Made by a program: the position numbers and the translations under genes
The notes under the pieces: generated by a model
Told to the model about the DNA's origin: nothing
Databases searched by the model: none
Seen by the model: only the letters and a program-made list of their open reading frames with translations
Shown here: positions 24,360 through 33,709 of the stretch, in pieces
Position numbering within the stretch: the stretch's first letter is position 1
How the letters are laid out: every line of letters starts with the position of its first letter
Origin: Dinoroseobacter sp.
GTDB taxonomy: Bacteria > Pseudomonadota > Alphaproteobacteria > Rhodobacterales > Rhodobacteraceae
DNA: 64,000 nucleotides
NCBI GenBank assembly: GCA_030066795.1
Contig: JASJAW010000008.1
Coordinates: 1-64,000, forward strand
Direction of reading: 5' to 3'

Positions 24360-25460
24360 ATGACCCCCGATCTCGAATGCCTGAACCTGACCAAGGGGTT
24401 CGGCGACATGCTGGCTGTCGACGACGTGTCCTTCGCTGTGCCGCGCGGGTCGTTCTTTTCCATTCTCGGGCCCTCGGGCTGCGGAAAGACCACGATCATG
24501 CGGATGATCGCCGGGTTCCTGGAACCCACGTCGGGCGACATCCATATTCGCGGCCGGTCGGTCCTGAACACGCCACCCAACAAGCGTCCGGTGAACATGG
24601 TCTTTCAGCACCTCGCGTTGTTCCCGATGATGAATGTTGCCGAAAACATCGGCTACGGGCTGCGTCGCGCCGGCATGGCCAAGCCCGAGATTGCCAGCAA
24701 GGTCGACCAGGCGCTCGACCGCATCGGGCTGCCCGGCATTGGCCCTCGCAAAGTCAGCGAACTCTCGGGCGGGCAGAAGCAGCGCGTTGCCATTGCCCGC
24801 TGCATGGTGCTGGAACCCGACGTTTTGCTGCTGGACGAACCGCTGGGCGCGCTGGACCTGAAGCTGCGAGAGCGGATGAAGGTTGAGCTGAAAGCGCTGC
24901 AGGCGGCGTTTGATACCACTTTCGTCTACATCACACACGACCAGTCTGAAGCACTGGTGATGTCAGACCGCATCGCAGTGATGAACGAGGGGCGGTTCGA
25001 ACAGGTCGGCACCGGGCAGGACCTTTATTACCGACCCGAGACCGCCTTCGTGGCGGGCTTTGTCGGTGACAGCAACCGCTGGTCTGGCCGCATCGAACGG
25101 GTGTCGGGCGATGAGATGGAGATGCGCACCGACAGCGGCATGCTGATGCGCGGCGCAACCCATGATCGCCCCCTGGCCGTGGGCCAACGCGCAGACATCT
25201 TCGTGCGGCCCGAAGCGATCCGCATCGCGCGCTCGGACGATGATCTGGCGCATTTCGACAACCGGATCACTGGGCGGGTCGAATCCCTGCTCTTCAACGG
25301 TGCGGCAAGCCGGATCCTGGTGCAGGACGCCTCGGGCAGCGGTGAGATCGAGGTTAACCTGCCGCAATCGGGCGAGTTCGCCGGGCTCGACCGAGGGTCG
25401 GAAGTCCGGATCGGGTGGTCCGGCGCCCAGGGCAACTGTTTTGCCGCGGGCAAGGCCTGA
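24360..25460 (+). CDS. Polyamine-type ABC transporter ATP-binding protein (PotA family)
   Basis: This 366-residue ATPase has Walker A GPSGCGKTT (about residues 38-46), Q-loop FQHLALFPMM, signature LSGGQKQR, Walker B VLLLDEPLGALD and H-loop FVYITHDQSEAL. A C-terminal TOBE-type regulatory domain of about 120 residues (ADIFVRPEAIRIARSDDDL) is present, the PotA/UgpC length. It overlaps the next gene by one base (TGATG). It energises import by the two permeases downstream. Confidence 0.93.
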   Translation: MTPDLECLNLTKGFGDMLAVDDVSFAVPRGSFFSILGPSGCGKTTIMRMIAGFLEPTSGDIHIRGRSVLNTPPNKRPVNMVFQHLALFPMMNVAENIGYGLRRAGMAKPEIASKVDQALDRIGLPGIGPRKVSELSGGQKQRVAIARCMVLEPDVLLLDEPLGALDLKLRERMKVELKALQAAFDTTFVYITHDQSEALVMSDRIAVMNEGRFEQVGTGQDLYYRPETAFVAGFVGDSNRWSGRIERVSGDEMEMRTDSGMLMRGATHDRPLAVGQRADIFVRPEAIRIARSDDDLAHFDNRITGRVESLLFNGAASRILVQDASGSGEIEVNLPQSGEFAGLDRGSEVRIGWSGAQGNCFAAGKA

Positions 25461-26317
25461 TGCGCGCCGAGGCCAAGCTGGGGTTGATCTTGCTGTTGAC
25501 GCCGCTTCTGCTCTGGCTGTCGCTGCTGATCCTGATCCCCCATGTCGACATGTTCCTGGTATCCCTGCGCGAGCGTGTTGGCGTCAACGAATACCGGATC
25601 AGCCTGGCCAACTACCTGACTTTCATCAATGAACCACTTTATCTGCGAACCTTTGTCCGCACCGCAGTGATGTCGACCATCGCCACGATCATCACGCTGC
25701 TGATCGCCTTTCCGGTGTCCTATTACATCGCCAAGATTGCCCGGGGCCGAGTGCAATCGGCGCTGTTTCTTCTGTGCCTGGTTCCGTTCTGGGTGTCGGA
25801 ACTGGTGCGCACCTTCGGCTGGATGATCCTGTTGCGCGAGACCGGCCTGATCTCCAACCTGTTGCAATACACAGGCCTCGCCGACGGGCCTGTCGAGATG
25901 CTGTACAACGACGCGGCGATCATGGTGGGGCTGGTCTACACTTCTATGCTTTTCATGGTGGTCCCGCTGGTCACCACGCTGGAAAGCCTGCCCGATGAGG
26001 TGGTCGAGGCCGGGTATGACCTCGGCGGCAGCTGGTTTTCGATCCTGCGCGAGATCATCATCCCGCACGCCGCGCCCGGGATCGTCTCGGGCAGCATCGT
26101 CGTCTTCATGCTGAGCCTCGGAAACTACCTCACACCGACCATGCTGGGCGGCAAGGACAGCCTTTGGTTTACCGAGCTGATCTATTCGCAGTTTATCGTT
26201 CGTTTCAACTGGGAGCTTGGCGCAGCCTTCGGCTTCCTGCTCCTGGGTCTGTCCTCGGCCATAGTCTGGGGCATGCTGAAACTGACCGGCCAGACGCTTG
26301 AAAAGACAATGGGATGA
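25460..26317 (+). CDS. Polyamine-type ABC transporter permease 1 (PotB family)
   Basis: This 285-residue inner-membrane permease has six hydrophobic segments, including LGLILLLTPLLLWLSLLILI at the N-terminus. The EAA loop is visible in EVVEAGYDLGGSWFSILREIIIP. The start at 25460 overlaps the ATPase TGA; the longer frame upstream is a shadow. It pairs with the next permease to form the channel. Confidence 0.92.
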   Translation: MRAEAKLGLILLLTPLLLWLSLLILIPHVDMFLVSLRERVGVNEYRISLANYLTFINEPLYLRTFVRTAVMSTIATIITLLIAFPVSYYIAKIARGRVQSALFLLCLVPFWVSELVRTFGWMILLRETGLISNLLQYTGLADGPVEMLYNDAAIMVGLVYTSMLFMVVPLVTTLESLPDEVVEAGYDLGGSWFSILREIIIPHAAPGIVSGSIVVFMLSLGNYLTPTMLGGKDSLWFTELIYSQFIVRFNWELGAAFGFLLLGLSSAIVWGMLKLTGQTLEKTMG

Positions 26318-26324
26318 TCTGGCT

Positions 26325-27176
26325 ATGACCCCCTCGATCCCGCAGTCCCGGTTCGTCACCCTCGCCTATACCGGCTATGTCATCGCTTTCTTCGTCTTCC
26401 TGGCGCTACCGCTGGTCGTGGTCGCAGTCTTCGCCTTCAACGACAGCCAGTTTCCCTCGCTGCCCTGGGAGGGGTTCACCTGGAACTGGTTCTTCGGCAC
26501 CGAACGGCCGATGATCGGAGTCTTCCACGAACGCCCAATCCTGCGCGCCATCGGCACCTCGACCTTCGTCGCAGTGTTCGTCTCCATCCTCGCGGTTGGG
26601 GTCGGACTCTCGAATGCGTTCCTCTTCAACCGCTACCGGTTCCCCGGGCAGGGCATCCTCTACATCTTCATGCTGTTTCCGCTGGTGATCCCTGGGATCG
26701 TACTTGGCATCTCGATCCTGGTCTTCTCCAGCCGGGTCGCCAATGGTCTCTGGGATGTGGCCGAGTGGGACGTCGAGGCGCTGCGGCCGGGCTTATTGCT
26801 GGTGATCCTGGGCCAGTTCTCGTTCATCGCTACGATCTCGACCCTGGTGATCGCGGCCCGGCTGCAAAAGTTCGACCGGTCTCTGGAGGAGGCCGCGATG
26901 AACCTCGGTGCCAGCCGGATCACGGCGGTGCGCACGATCACCTTGCCCTACCTGGCCCCGGCGTTGATCGGAGCCACCGTCGTTGCCTTCCTGATGAGTT
27001 TCGAGAATTTCAACACGACCCTCATGCTCGTGGGTTCTGACGCACCGCTAACTATCGCGATGTTCGACCGGCTCAAGGAGGGCTCGACTCCGCTGCTCAA
27101 TGCTGTCTCGCTTCTCCTGATGCTGGGATCGTCCTGTCTCGCGCTGGTGATGATTGCCTTCCAGCGCCGGGGCTAG
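26325..27176 (+). CDS. Polyamine-type ABC transporter permease 2 (PotC family)
   Basis: This 283-residue inner-membrane permease has six hydrophobic segments. The EAA loop is EEAAMNLGASRITAVRTITLP, followed by YLAPALIGATVVAFLMSFEN, the PotC pattern. The ATG at 26325 lies 7 bases after the PotB-like stop. It is the last gene of the operon; no clear terminator follows. Confidence 0.92.
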   Translation: MTPSIPQSRFVTLAYTGYVIAFFVFLALPLVVVAVFAFNDSQFPSLPWEGFTWNWFFGTERPMIGVFHERPILRAIGTSTFVAVFVSILAVGVGLSNAFLFNRYRFPGQGILYIFMLFPLVIPGIVLGISILVFSSRVANGLWDVAEWDVEALRPGLLLVILGQFSFIATISTLVIAARLQKFDRSLEEAAMNLGASRITAVRTITLPYLAPALIGATVVAFLMSFENFNTTLMLVGSDAPLTIAMFDRLKEGSTPLLNAVSLLLMLGSSCLALVMIAFQRRG

Positions 27177-27394
27177 AAGCTCCTTGCGGTCAGGGATTCT
27201 CTGCGGGTCCGGCCGACCGACAGGGAGCTTTCAAAAGAACAGCAGTGCCCCGTTATTATCATTTCGAGCGGTATCCGAGCGTAACACTCCGCGTCATTTC
27301 ATGGCGCGCAACGATCAAGCTTTGCAGCGAGACAAGGGTGGTTGATGCTGTTTCGTGCTAACTTGCTCTTGCGAACTGCGAAGAGGTGGCAGAA

Positions 27395-27628
27395 ATGAGG
27401 GGCTCACGGTGCAAGTCACGCAACCGAAGACTGGTTGCCCTTGGAGTGACGACGGCTCTAGCTGCGGTGTTCGCGCTTTCGGGGGCAATCTACGCCGATG
27501 AGGAAAACATCGATCCGCGACGTTGGGAAGTCGTCCATGATAGTGCTGCACTACACCGCGCTCCGTCCGCGGATGCCGACATCGTGGGTGAGCTAAGATT
27601 GGGGGACGTTCTTGCCAATTTGGGATGT
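27395..27628 (+). pseudogene. Truncated exported SH3-domain protein
   Basis: A signal peptide (LVALGVTTALAAVFALSGAI) is followed by the beginning of a bacterial SH3 domain: VVHDSAALHRAPSADADIVGEL, split as VVHDSAALHRAPSAD and IVGELRLGDVLANLGC. After the Cys at 27626-27628 the sequence changes to antisense of a cytochrome c gene, so the second half of the SH3 domain and its C-terminus are missing. Such proteins often bind peptidoglycan or act in the periplasm. The reading frame runs on to 28087, but that part is not the original protein. GAGG before the ATG at 27395 marks the start. Confidence 0.65.
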
Positions 27629-28066
27629 AAGGATGTTCACTTCTCCAGCGAGGTTAGGCGCATTAAGCAGGGCGGAAATCCCGTCTGCGCCGTGGCAGGA
27701 CACACAAGCGTCCGGAGCATCCGCCTCGGGGACGCCGTCGGAAAGCGTGGCTTTGGCGATATGGGCGGCATACCACGCAAAGACATCGGAGATCTGCTGC
27801 GCCGAGAGACTGGCCGTGGCGACAGACATCGTCTCGTGCTCGCGCGCGCCGGTTTTGAAGGCCATCAGCTGCGCTTCCAGATACTCTTTCGGTTCGCCGC
27901 CGATGTGCGGAGCCAGCGGAATGCGCGCATACCCGTCTTTCCCGTGACAGGTATGGCACATGTTGGCGATTTTTCGTCCTGCGTCCGGATCGCCGGACAG
28001 TGCGGGCGCTGCGACGCCCCCGACGCGCGCAAGCTCGCCGAGAACGAGAGCAAGGTCGCGCCTCAT
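27593..28066 (-). pseudogene. Truncated diheme cytochrome c
   Basis: Two haem-binding motifs are present: CHTCHGKDG (near residue 37) and CVSCHGADG (near residue 119), in a c4-like tandem. The first domain is complete, including an expected Met region (HETMSVATASL). The second breaks after NAPNLAGEVN (about 27635), followed by an unrelated tail (ILTSQIGKNVPQS), so its C-terminal half with the axial ligand is missing. A signal peptide is not obvious at the N-terminus, where LGELARVGGVAAPALSG follows MRRDLALV. Its start overlaps the end of the dehydrogenase remnant (ATGA). Originally it was probably the electron acceptor of that dehydrogenase. Confidence 0.7.
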
Positions 28067-28180
28067 TGCGCCGGTGCAGGATTGTAGGCGATCCGCCAGA
28101 TGGCGCCGGCAAAATCGTCAGAAACCAGCATGGCGCAATGGGGCAGGAACCCGATATTCATCGGAACGCCTGTGTTCCCT
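28063..28180 (-). pseudogene. C-terminal remnant of a PQQ-type sugar (sorbosone-like) dehydrogenase
   Basis: The last 40 or so residues read as the final beta-propeller strand of a glucose/sorbosone dehydrogenase family protein: GVPMNIGFLPHCAMLVSDDF and AGAIWRIAYNP, then a stop. The stretch before it (to 28329) is an unrelated open frame, so only the 3' end survives. Its stop overlaps the cytochrome start, indicating a former dehydrogenase-cytochrome operon of a quinoprotein oxidation system. Confidence 0.6.
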
Positions 28181-28264
28181 TCTGAGGATCGAACAAGGGT
28201 CCGCCTACATCTTGGTGGAGAGTGAAAAGACCTCTCCACCAGCTTTCCCAAATCCCCCAGGCGC

Positions 28265-28888
28265 TCAGAACAGGCTGAGGGCCTCGCCGTAAAGATCAAA
28301 AGAGTGGCCGGTGACAGCGCCATCGCCACTCAACTGGTCATTCCTCAGATCCTGTTCGACCATGTGTACCGCCAGCACTTCGAGGTTGTATTCCAGTGTG
28401 TGATCACTCTGGACCGAAGGACCGAACGCAAGCAGATCGCCGGGTACAGGCGGCATACCGCCCGCTTCACGCATATCGAGATCGTAACCACCAGATGCGA
28501 GCGCGATCTTGATGAACAGTGAATTCCCTCTGTTCATGCGTTCTTCGTTAAATGCAGCAAGATGAACATCAAGCGCCGAGCCACTGTTCACGTCGCCTGT
28601 GAACCCGCCAAGGCTGTCACCATTGAAATACTCAGGCGCTGAGGCTGTCGTCACGGCCGTTGTCCGGAAGTCTTTCTCGGGCCGTTCGGCCAAGGCGGCC
28701 ATGATGTCATCGTGCGCATACCGGGCACTCAGGAACACGTTCAAAGCCTCTAACGACTGGTTGAGCGCATCGTCAGAAAAAACACGCGGCCCTATGCGTC
28801 CATCGCCCGATGCCTGAGCCGTAACACCAGTCGGCATCACTATGGTCAATGCAAACGCTACTGCCGCCGCAGATTGAATACGCAACAT
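28265..28888 (-). CDS. Exported protein of unknown function
   Basis: This 207-residue protein has a signal peptide (AAAVAFALTIVMPTGVTAQA, cleavage near residue 26). The mature part is acidic and hydrophilic, with ALNVFLSARYAHDDIMAALA and EYNLEVLAVHMVEQDLRNDQ. I do not recognise a domain. GGGGGGAATTTACT precedes the ATG, a strong ribosome-binding site. It is a stand-alone minus-strand gene next to the debris region. Confidence 0.65.
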   Translation of the reverse strand: MLRIQSAAAVAFALTIVMPTGVTAQASGDGRIGPRVFSDDALNQSLEALNVFLSARYAHDDIMAALAERPEKDFRTTAVTTASAPEYFNGDSLGGFTGDVNSGSALDVHLAAFNEERMNRGNSLFIKIALASGGYDLDMREAGGMPPVPGDLLAFGPSVQSDHTLEYNLEVLAVHMVEQDLRNDQLSGDGAVTGHSFDLYGEALSLF

Positions 28889-29576
28889 AGTAAATTCCCC
28901 CCATAAATACGGCGAAACACCCCGTTCGCCGGTCCCTAAAAATGTAATTTGGACGGGCTCTCCTTATCATATTTTCCGGTCAAAGTCGCATTTTCCGCTA
29001 AGGTATTGAGACACAATTGCTCTTCCGCTTACGCGCACCCCAAGGCGATGGGCATCAGCGCCAGAGAGTCGCTAGTTTTTGTCTTGCGTCTTTCTTCAAC
29101 AAACCGTCGACGGGAATTTTGTACTGGCTGACACTGCCAGCATGGCCGTCTAGTGCGGCATCTCTTGATACCGTTTTGCACGGGCGCTGAGCTTGGTTCC
29201 CGAAACGCACGCTTTGCCCCTGGTCGAGCGTTGCCCAACATAGACTCCCGAAAGGCATGCTCTTTAAACATTTGGCGGGCTGGTTCAAAGACGATCTAAG
29301 CGTTCGCTTTTTGCTGCAAGAAGCCTTCTGACGCGTCCACGTTGTTTTCTTCAATTTCCATCCGGCTGACGGCTACTGTTTTTGGAGGTTGGCCTCTGCG
29401 TCTTTACAAGTCTCGGCACACTGTTTGTCGACCGCCAGCATTTCTTGGAAACGACAGATAAAGACTGGATCAGGTTGACCCGGATCAAACCAAAATGACG
29501 CGGATCGTGGTCTTCTTCTGTGGTAGCGGCGCGTGAGTGCTTCTTACGCGCTCAAGACATGGAGGAGACCTAGAGT
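28889..29576. other. Intergenic region before the small gene at 29577
   Basis: About 690 bases without a convincing gene. Open frames on either strand have irregular translations. The only functional sign is the FNR-type box at 29475-29488. Confidence 0.5.
29475..29488. promoter_or_regulatory. FNR/FnrL-type box upstream of the gene at 29577
   Basis: TTGACCCGGATCAA matches the FNR-family palindrome TTGAC-N4-ATCAA used by alphaproteobacterial FnrL/FixK/DNR regulators. Its centre is about 95 bases before the ATG. If it acts as a class II site, a transcription start near 29523 would leave a leader of about 54 bases. This predicts induction at low oxygen or by nitrogen oxides. Confidence 0.7.
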
Positions 29577-29759
29577 ATGGAAACTGCGAAAATTACCCAA
29601 TACGCGCGCGCACTCTTTGAAGCGCACGGAGACAAGGCAGAAGCGGAAGCGGCTCAGAAAGCGAAAGCGCATGAAGAGGCCGGTGAAACTGCAGAGGCAG
29701 AGGTCTGGCGGGCGGTTCAGAGGGCGATTAGCCAGATACGCGGGGCGCATCAAGGTTAA
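29577..29759 (+). CDS. Small charged helical protein of unknown function
   Basis: This 60-residue protein is strongly charged and helical: RALFEAHGDKAEAEAAQK and then AEVWRAVQRAISQIRGAHQ. GGAG precedes the ATG by a good distance, and codon use looks real. I have the impression of similar short genes in other Rhodobacterales near anaerobic respiration genes, but I cannot confirm this. The FNR-type box upstream suggests a role under low oxygen. Function unknown. Confidence 0.65.
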   Translation: METAKITQYARALFEAHGDKAEAEAAQKAKAHEEAGETAEAEVWRAVQRAISQIRGAHQG

Positions 29760-29913
29760 GCGATCCCTAAATATCTGATGACACTGGAAATGACCGCTCT
29801 CCGGACAAAGCGGGCTTTGTGAGCAGGGCCTCTCTTGGCAATCTAGTGCAATCGCTTCTCGGACTATTTGCGAACCACAACCCGGATGCTTTGGATCTCA
29901 CTCAAACGCTGCT

Positions 29914-29927
29914 TTGACCTAGGTCAT
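29914..29927. promoter_or_regulatory. FNR-type box upstream of the acetyl-CoA synthetase operon
   Basis: TTGACCTAGGTCAT contains the perfect 12-base palindrome TGACCTAGGTCA and fits TTGAC-N4-GTCAN. The centre is about 54 bases before the ATG at 29975. A class II position would place the transcription start very near the ribosome-binding site, so the exact promoter layout is uncertain, and repression is also possible. Confidence 0.5.
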
Positions 29928-29974
29928 TGAGGCCTGTTCTGCGTCAAACCAAACTGCTCTCTGGGAGGAAGGCT

Positions 29975-31717
29975 ATGGGAAAGCAGAGCAGCATTGTGTT
30001 CTCGCCGATGGATATCGGATCGCAGGGCACACACGCGTCTCAACCGCGGAACGATGCCGGATGGCGCGATGCGCGAGCGTTGATTGACGGTTTTGATGGC
30101 AGGCTGAATATCGCTTTCGAAGCGGTTGATCGACACGTTTTAGCGGGGCACGGAGCTCAAACCGCCATTCGGTTCTTGAAAAAGAACGGTGGTCATGAGG
30201 ATATGACGTACGAAGACTTGCAGACCCAAACGTCCCGGTTTGCAGACGTACTAACACGTAACGGTTTATCTCCTGGAGATAGCGTCTTTGGCCTGATGGG
30301 CCGCGTCCCTGAGCTTTATGTGTGTGCCTTGGGCGCGCTGAAGGCTGGTCTGGTCTTCACTCCACTTTTTTCTGCATTTGGTCCTGAACCGATCCGAACA
30401 CGCATGGAGATCGGCAGCGCGCGGGTGCTTGTAACGACAGCAGCCATTTACAAGCGAAAGATCGCAGCCTGGCGGCACGAGCTTGAAAGCCTGAAACTTG
30501 TTTTGATCCTTGGGGACAGCGCACCGGAAGGGTGCGTCGCGCTTAAAGATGCTATGGCCCCCGCATCGACCAGCTTCGAGACAGTGCGCATGGATCCCGA
30601 AAGCCCTGCGCTGATCCACTTCACCTCTGGCACAACGGGAAAGCCGAAGGGCGCCGTTCATGTGCATAACGCAGTCATTTACCACGCCTTTTCCGGACGC
30701 CGGGCATTGGACCTGACGCCGGGCACTAAATACTGGTGCACCGCTGACCCTGGCTGGGTGACTGGGACGTCCTACGGCATCATTTCGCCCCTCGTGAACC
30801 GCGTGACCATGATTGTCGATGAAGCAGAGTTTGACCTGGATCGCTGGTACGGCACCCTTGAGCGCGAGAAAATAGAGGTCTGGTATTCTGCGCCAACAGC
30901 GATCCGCATGATGATGCGGGAGGGCGCGGAAGCAGCGGCACCATACGACTTTTCCGCCCTGCGCTTTTTGGGAAGTGTCGGAGAGCCGCTTAACCCAGAA
31001 GCGGTGGTCTGGAGCGAAAAGGTGTTTGGTCTGCCGTTTCACGACAACTGGTGGCAAACCGAGACCGGCGGCATCATGATCGCCAATCAGCCCGGCATGA
31101 CCGTCAAGCCCGGTTCGATGGGGAAACCTTTGCCCGGGATCGAAGCAGGCATCGTGGAACGCAGCGGCGATGGGCTCCGCGAAGTGCCTCGAGGCGACAT
31201 CGGAGAGTTGGCACTCCGGCCCGGCTGGCCGTCAATGATGCGCACCTATCTTCACGAGCAAGCCCGTTACGACAAGTGCTTCAGGGATGGCTGGTATCTG
31301 TCCGGTGATCTCGCGTTCTGCGATGAGGACGGGTATTTCTGGTTCGTTGGGCGCGCAGACGACCTGATCAAGACCTCTGGCCATCTGATCGGTCCTTTCG
31401 AAGTTGAAAGCGCGCTTATCGAACACCAAGCAGTTGCGGAGGCTGGTGTGATTGGCGTCCCGGACGAAACCGCGGGTGAAATTGTCAAAGCCTATGTAAC
31501 GCTGAACCCCGGGTGCGAGCCGACAGAAACACTGGAGCAGGACATTCGGGGTCACGCCCGCAAGAAGCTCGGACCCGCGGTTGCCCCACGCGAAATCCTG
31601 TTCCGCAACACTCTTCCCAAAACCCGGTCTGGCAAGATTATGCGCCGGTTGCTCAAGGCGCGCGAACTGGGCCTGCCTGAGGGAGATATTTCAACACTGG
31701 AGACGGATGAGACATGA
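29975..31717 (+). CDS. Acetyl-CoA synthetase / AMP-forming acyl-CoA ligase
   Basis: This 580-residue adenylating enzyme makes acyl-CoA (probably acetyl-CoA) from acid, ATP and CoA. Visible motifs are the P-loop-like [16 protein letters not shown] (A3), WWQTETGG (A5), [20 protein letters not shown] (A7/A8) and the catalytic Lys in [12 protein letters not shown] (A10). The length suits the shorter AcsA type. GGGAGGAAGGCT precedes the ATG at 29975; the longer upstream frame is ignored. Its stop overlaps the E1 start (ATGA). First gene of a four-gene operon with E1, E2 and acyl carrier protein. The acyl specificity is not certain. Confidence 0.85.
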   Translation: MGKQSSIVFSPMDIGSQGTHASQPRNDAGWRDARALIDGFDGRLNIAFEAVDRHVLAGHGAQTAIRFLKKNGGHEDMTYEDLQTQTSRFADVLTRNGLSPGDSVFGLMGRVPELYVCALGALKAGLVFTPLFSAFGPEPIRTRMEIGSARVLVTTAAIYKRKIAAWRHELESLKLVLILGDSAPEGCVALKDAMAPASTSFETVRMDPESPALIHFTSGTTGKPKGAVHVHNAVIYHAFSGRRALDLTPGTKYWCTADPGWVTGTSYGIISPLVNRVTMIVDEAEFDLDRWYGTLEREKIEVWYSAPTAIRMMMREGAEAAAPYDFSALRFLGSVGEPLNPEAVVWSEKVFGLPFHDNWWQTETGGIMIANQPGMTVKPGSMGKPLPGIEAGIVERSGDGLREVPRGDIGELALRPGWPSMMRTYLHEQARYDKCFRDGWYLSGDLAFCDEDGYFWFVGRADDLIKTSGHLIGPFEVESALIEHQAVAEAGVIGVPDETAGEIVKAYVTLNPGCEPTETLEQDIRGHARKKLGPAVAPREILFRNTLPKTRSGKIMRRLLKARELGLPEGDISTLETDET

Positions 31718-33708
31718 CGGTGATCGACAAACCCCATCTCGACCGCGAGCATGTACTGGACCTGCTCGGACACATGATCCGCATCCGGAAGTTCGAAGAC
31801 AAATGTGCTGAACTCTATACGCAACAGAAAATCCGCGGGTTCCTGCATCTGTATGACGGCGAGGAAGCCATCGCGGCCGGCGTGATCCCGGCATTGCGCG
31901 CAGCCGACCGGATCGTTGCGACCTACCGCGAACACGGTCAAGCCTTGGTGCGCGGCGTTCCGATGACCACTGTCATGGCGGAGATGTATGGCAAGGCGGA
32001 AGGCTGCTCCGGCGGGCGTGGTGGGTCGATGCATCTATTCGACGCCGAGACGGAGTTTTATGGCGGCAATGCAATCGTTGGCGGCGGTTTGCCCTTGGCG
32101 GGTGGGCTTGCGCTAGCCGACCGGATGCGCGGGGACGACCGCGTCACCGTGTGCTTTTTCGGGGACGGGGCTGTAGCCGAGGGTGAGTTTCACGAGACGC
32201 TGAACCTCGCTGAGCTCTGGGATCTGCCGGTTCTCTTTATCTGTGAAAACAATGGCTACGCCATGGGGACCGCAATCGGGCGATACGAGTCTCAAACCGA
32301 TATCCGCGCCAAGGCCGCGGCCTATAACATCACCTCTGAAACAGTGGATGGCATGGACGTGGTCGAGGTTGAGGCCGCAACCCGGAAGGCACTGAAGGCG
32401 ATACGCGAAACCGGACGGCCGATATTCCTGGAATGCAACACCTACAGATTTCGCGCGCATTCGATGTTTGACGCACAGCTCTACCGGGAAAAGGCTGAAG
32501 TTGAGACATGGCGGGAACAAGGACCGATTGTAAGGTTTCAAACCTGGCTGTTGGAAAACGGGCTGATCCATGAGGAAGATGTGTCTCAAATCGAAGCCCG
32601 GGTCGACACAGAGATCGCCGAGGCCGTCGCATTTGCAGAGGCCGGAAGCTGGGAGCCGGTTGCGGATCTCACCAAGCATGTTCTCGGACCGCAACCAGCG
32701 CCGGTAGCGCCGGCTCAGCCGTCGGGCGAGACTGTGGAAATGACCTATCGCGAGGCGGTCAAACAAGCGATCCGCGACGCGATGATCCGGGACGACCGTG
32801 TGTTCCTTATGGGAGAGGATGTCGGGGCCTACGGCGGTTGCTACGCTGTCTCCAAGGGCTTGATGGATGAGTTTGGAGAGGACCGCATCCGCGACACGCC
32901 ACTGTCTGAGTCAGGTTTCACGGGCGCCGGCATCGGTGCGGCAGCAGCGGGTATGCGCCCGATCGTGGAATTGATGACAGTGAATTTCAGTCTGCTGGCC
33001 CTGGATCAAATTATGAATACAGCCGCCACCATACGGCATATGTCAGGAGGGCAGTTCGGTGTACCACTGGTTATTCGCATGGCAACCGGTGCAGGCAAGC
33101 AACTTGCGGCACAGCACTCACACAGTCTGGAAGGGTGGTATGCCCATATTCCTGGCTTAAAGGTGCTGACGCCTGCGACCGTTGAGGATGCGCGCGGTAT
33201 GCTTTGGACCGCGCTTGAAGACCCGGACCCGGTGCTGATTTTCGAGAATGTCATGCTCTATAACCGAACAGGTATGATCGATACTGCCGCGGGGCCGGTC
33301 GATATTTCCCGGGCCGCTGTTCGTAGGGAAGGATCCGACGTCAGCCTGATCACCTATGGCGGCTCACTTTTCAAGACATTAGAGGCTGCAGATGCCCTAG
33401 AGGCTGATGGCATCAGCGCAGAGGTGATCGATCTGCGCAGTCTGCGCCCCCTCGATGACGCGACCATCATGGCCTCGGTTGCCAAAACCCGACGCGCAGT
33501 AATTGTAGACGAAGGCTGGCGTAGTGGATCCCTGGCAGGCGAGATCTCGGCCCGTATCATGGAGCAGGCCTTCTGGTCCCTTGATGGGCCGGTTGGCAGG
33601 GTTTGTGCTGTAGAAGTCCCGATCCCTTACCCCAAACATCTCGAGGATGCCTCCATCCCTCAAGTGCCGGGCATCATCGCCGCGGCCAAGGCTCAGTTGG
33701 GACGTTGA
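31714..33708 (+). CDS. 2-oxoacid dehydrogenase E1, alpha and beta subunits fused
   Basis: This 664-residue thiamine-diphosphate enzyme contains an alpha-like half and a beta-like half in one chain. The alpha half (about residues 1-320) has the TPP motif region [20 protein letters not shown] and [11 protein letters not shown]. The beta half begins near [20 protein letters not shown] and contains [18 protein letters not shown] and SYGGS-like [19 protein letters not shown]. Typical bacterial alpha2beta2 enzymes are encoded by two genes; the fusion point is a linker at about residue 330 ([12 protein letters not shown]). It decarboxylates a 2-oxoacid, probably pyruvate or an acetoin-like compound. 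The reductive acyl product goes to the E2 next to it. Confidence 0.88.
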   Translation: MTVIDKPHLDREHVLDLLGHMIRIRKFEDKCAELYTQQKIRGFLHLYDGEEAIAAGVIPALRAADRIVATYREHGQALVRGVPMTTVMAEMYGKAEGCSGGRGGSMHLFDAETEFYGGNAIVGGGLPLAGGLALADRMRGDDRVTVCFFGDGAVAEGEFHETLNLAELWDLPVLFICENNGYAMGTAIGRYESQTDIRAKAAAYNITSETVDGMDVVEVEAATRKALKAIRETGRPIFLECNTYRFRAHSMFDAQLYREKAEVETWREQGPIVRFQTWLLENGLIHEEDVSQIEARVDTEIAEAVAFAEAGSWEPVADLTKHVLGPQPAPVAPAQPSGETVEMTYREAVKQAIRDAMIRDDRVFLMGEDVGAYGGCYAVSKGLMDEFGEDRIRDTPLSESGFTGAGIGAAAAGMRPIVELMTVNFSLLALDQIMNTAATIRHMSGGQFGVPLVIRMATGAGKQLAAQHSHSLEGWYAHIPGLKVLTPATVEDARGMLWTALEDPDPVLIFENVMLYNRTGMIDTAAGPVDISRAAVRREGSDVSLITYGGSLFKTLEAADALEADGISAEVIDLRSLRPLDDATIMASVAKTRRAVIVDEGWRSGSLAGEISARIMEQAFWSLDGPVGRVCAVEVPIPYPKHLEDASIPQVPGIIAAAKAQLGR

Positions 33709-33709
33709 G

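Noticed and set aside
25028-26359. A 443-residue open frame on the minus strand
   Set aside because: It lies antisense to the polyamine-type ABC genes, and its translation is His/Gln/Asp-rich with no domain; the plus-strand genes explain the open frame.
27386-28087. A 233-residue plus-strand protein with a signal peptide
   Set aside because: Only the first 78 residues are real; the remainder is antisense of the cytochrome c and dehydrogenase remnants, so it is a hybrid of debris.
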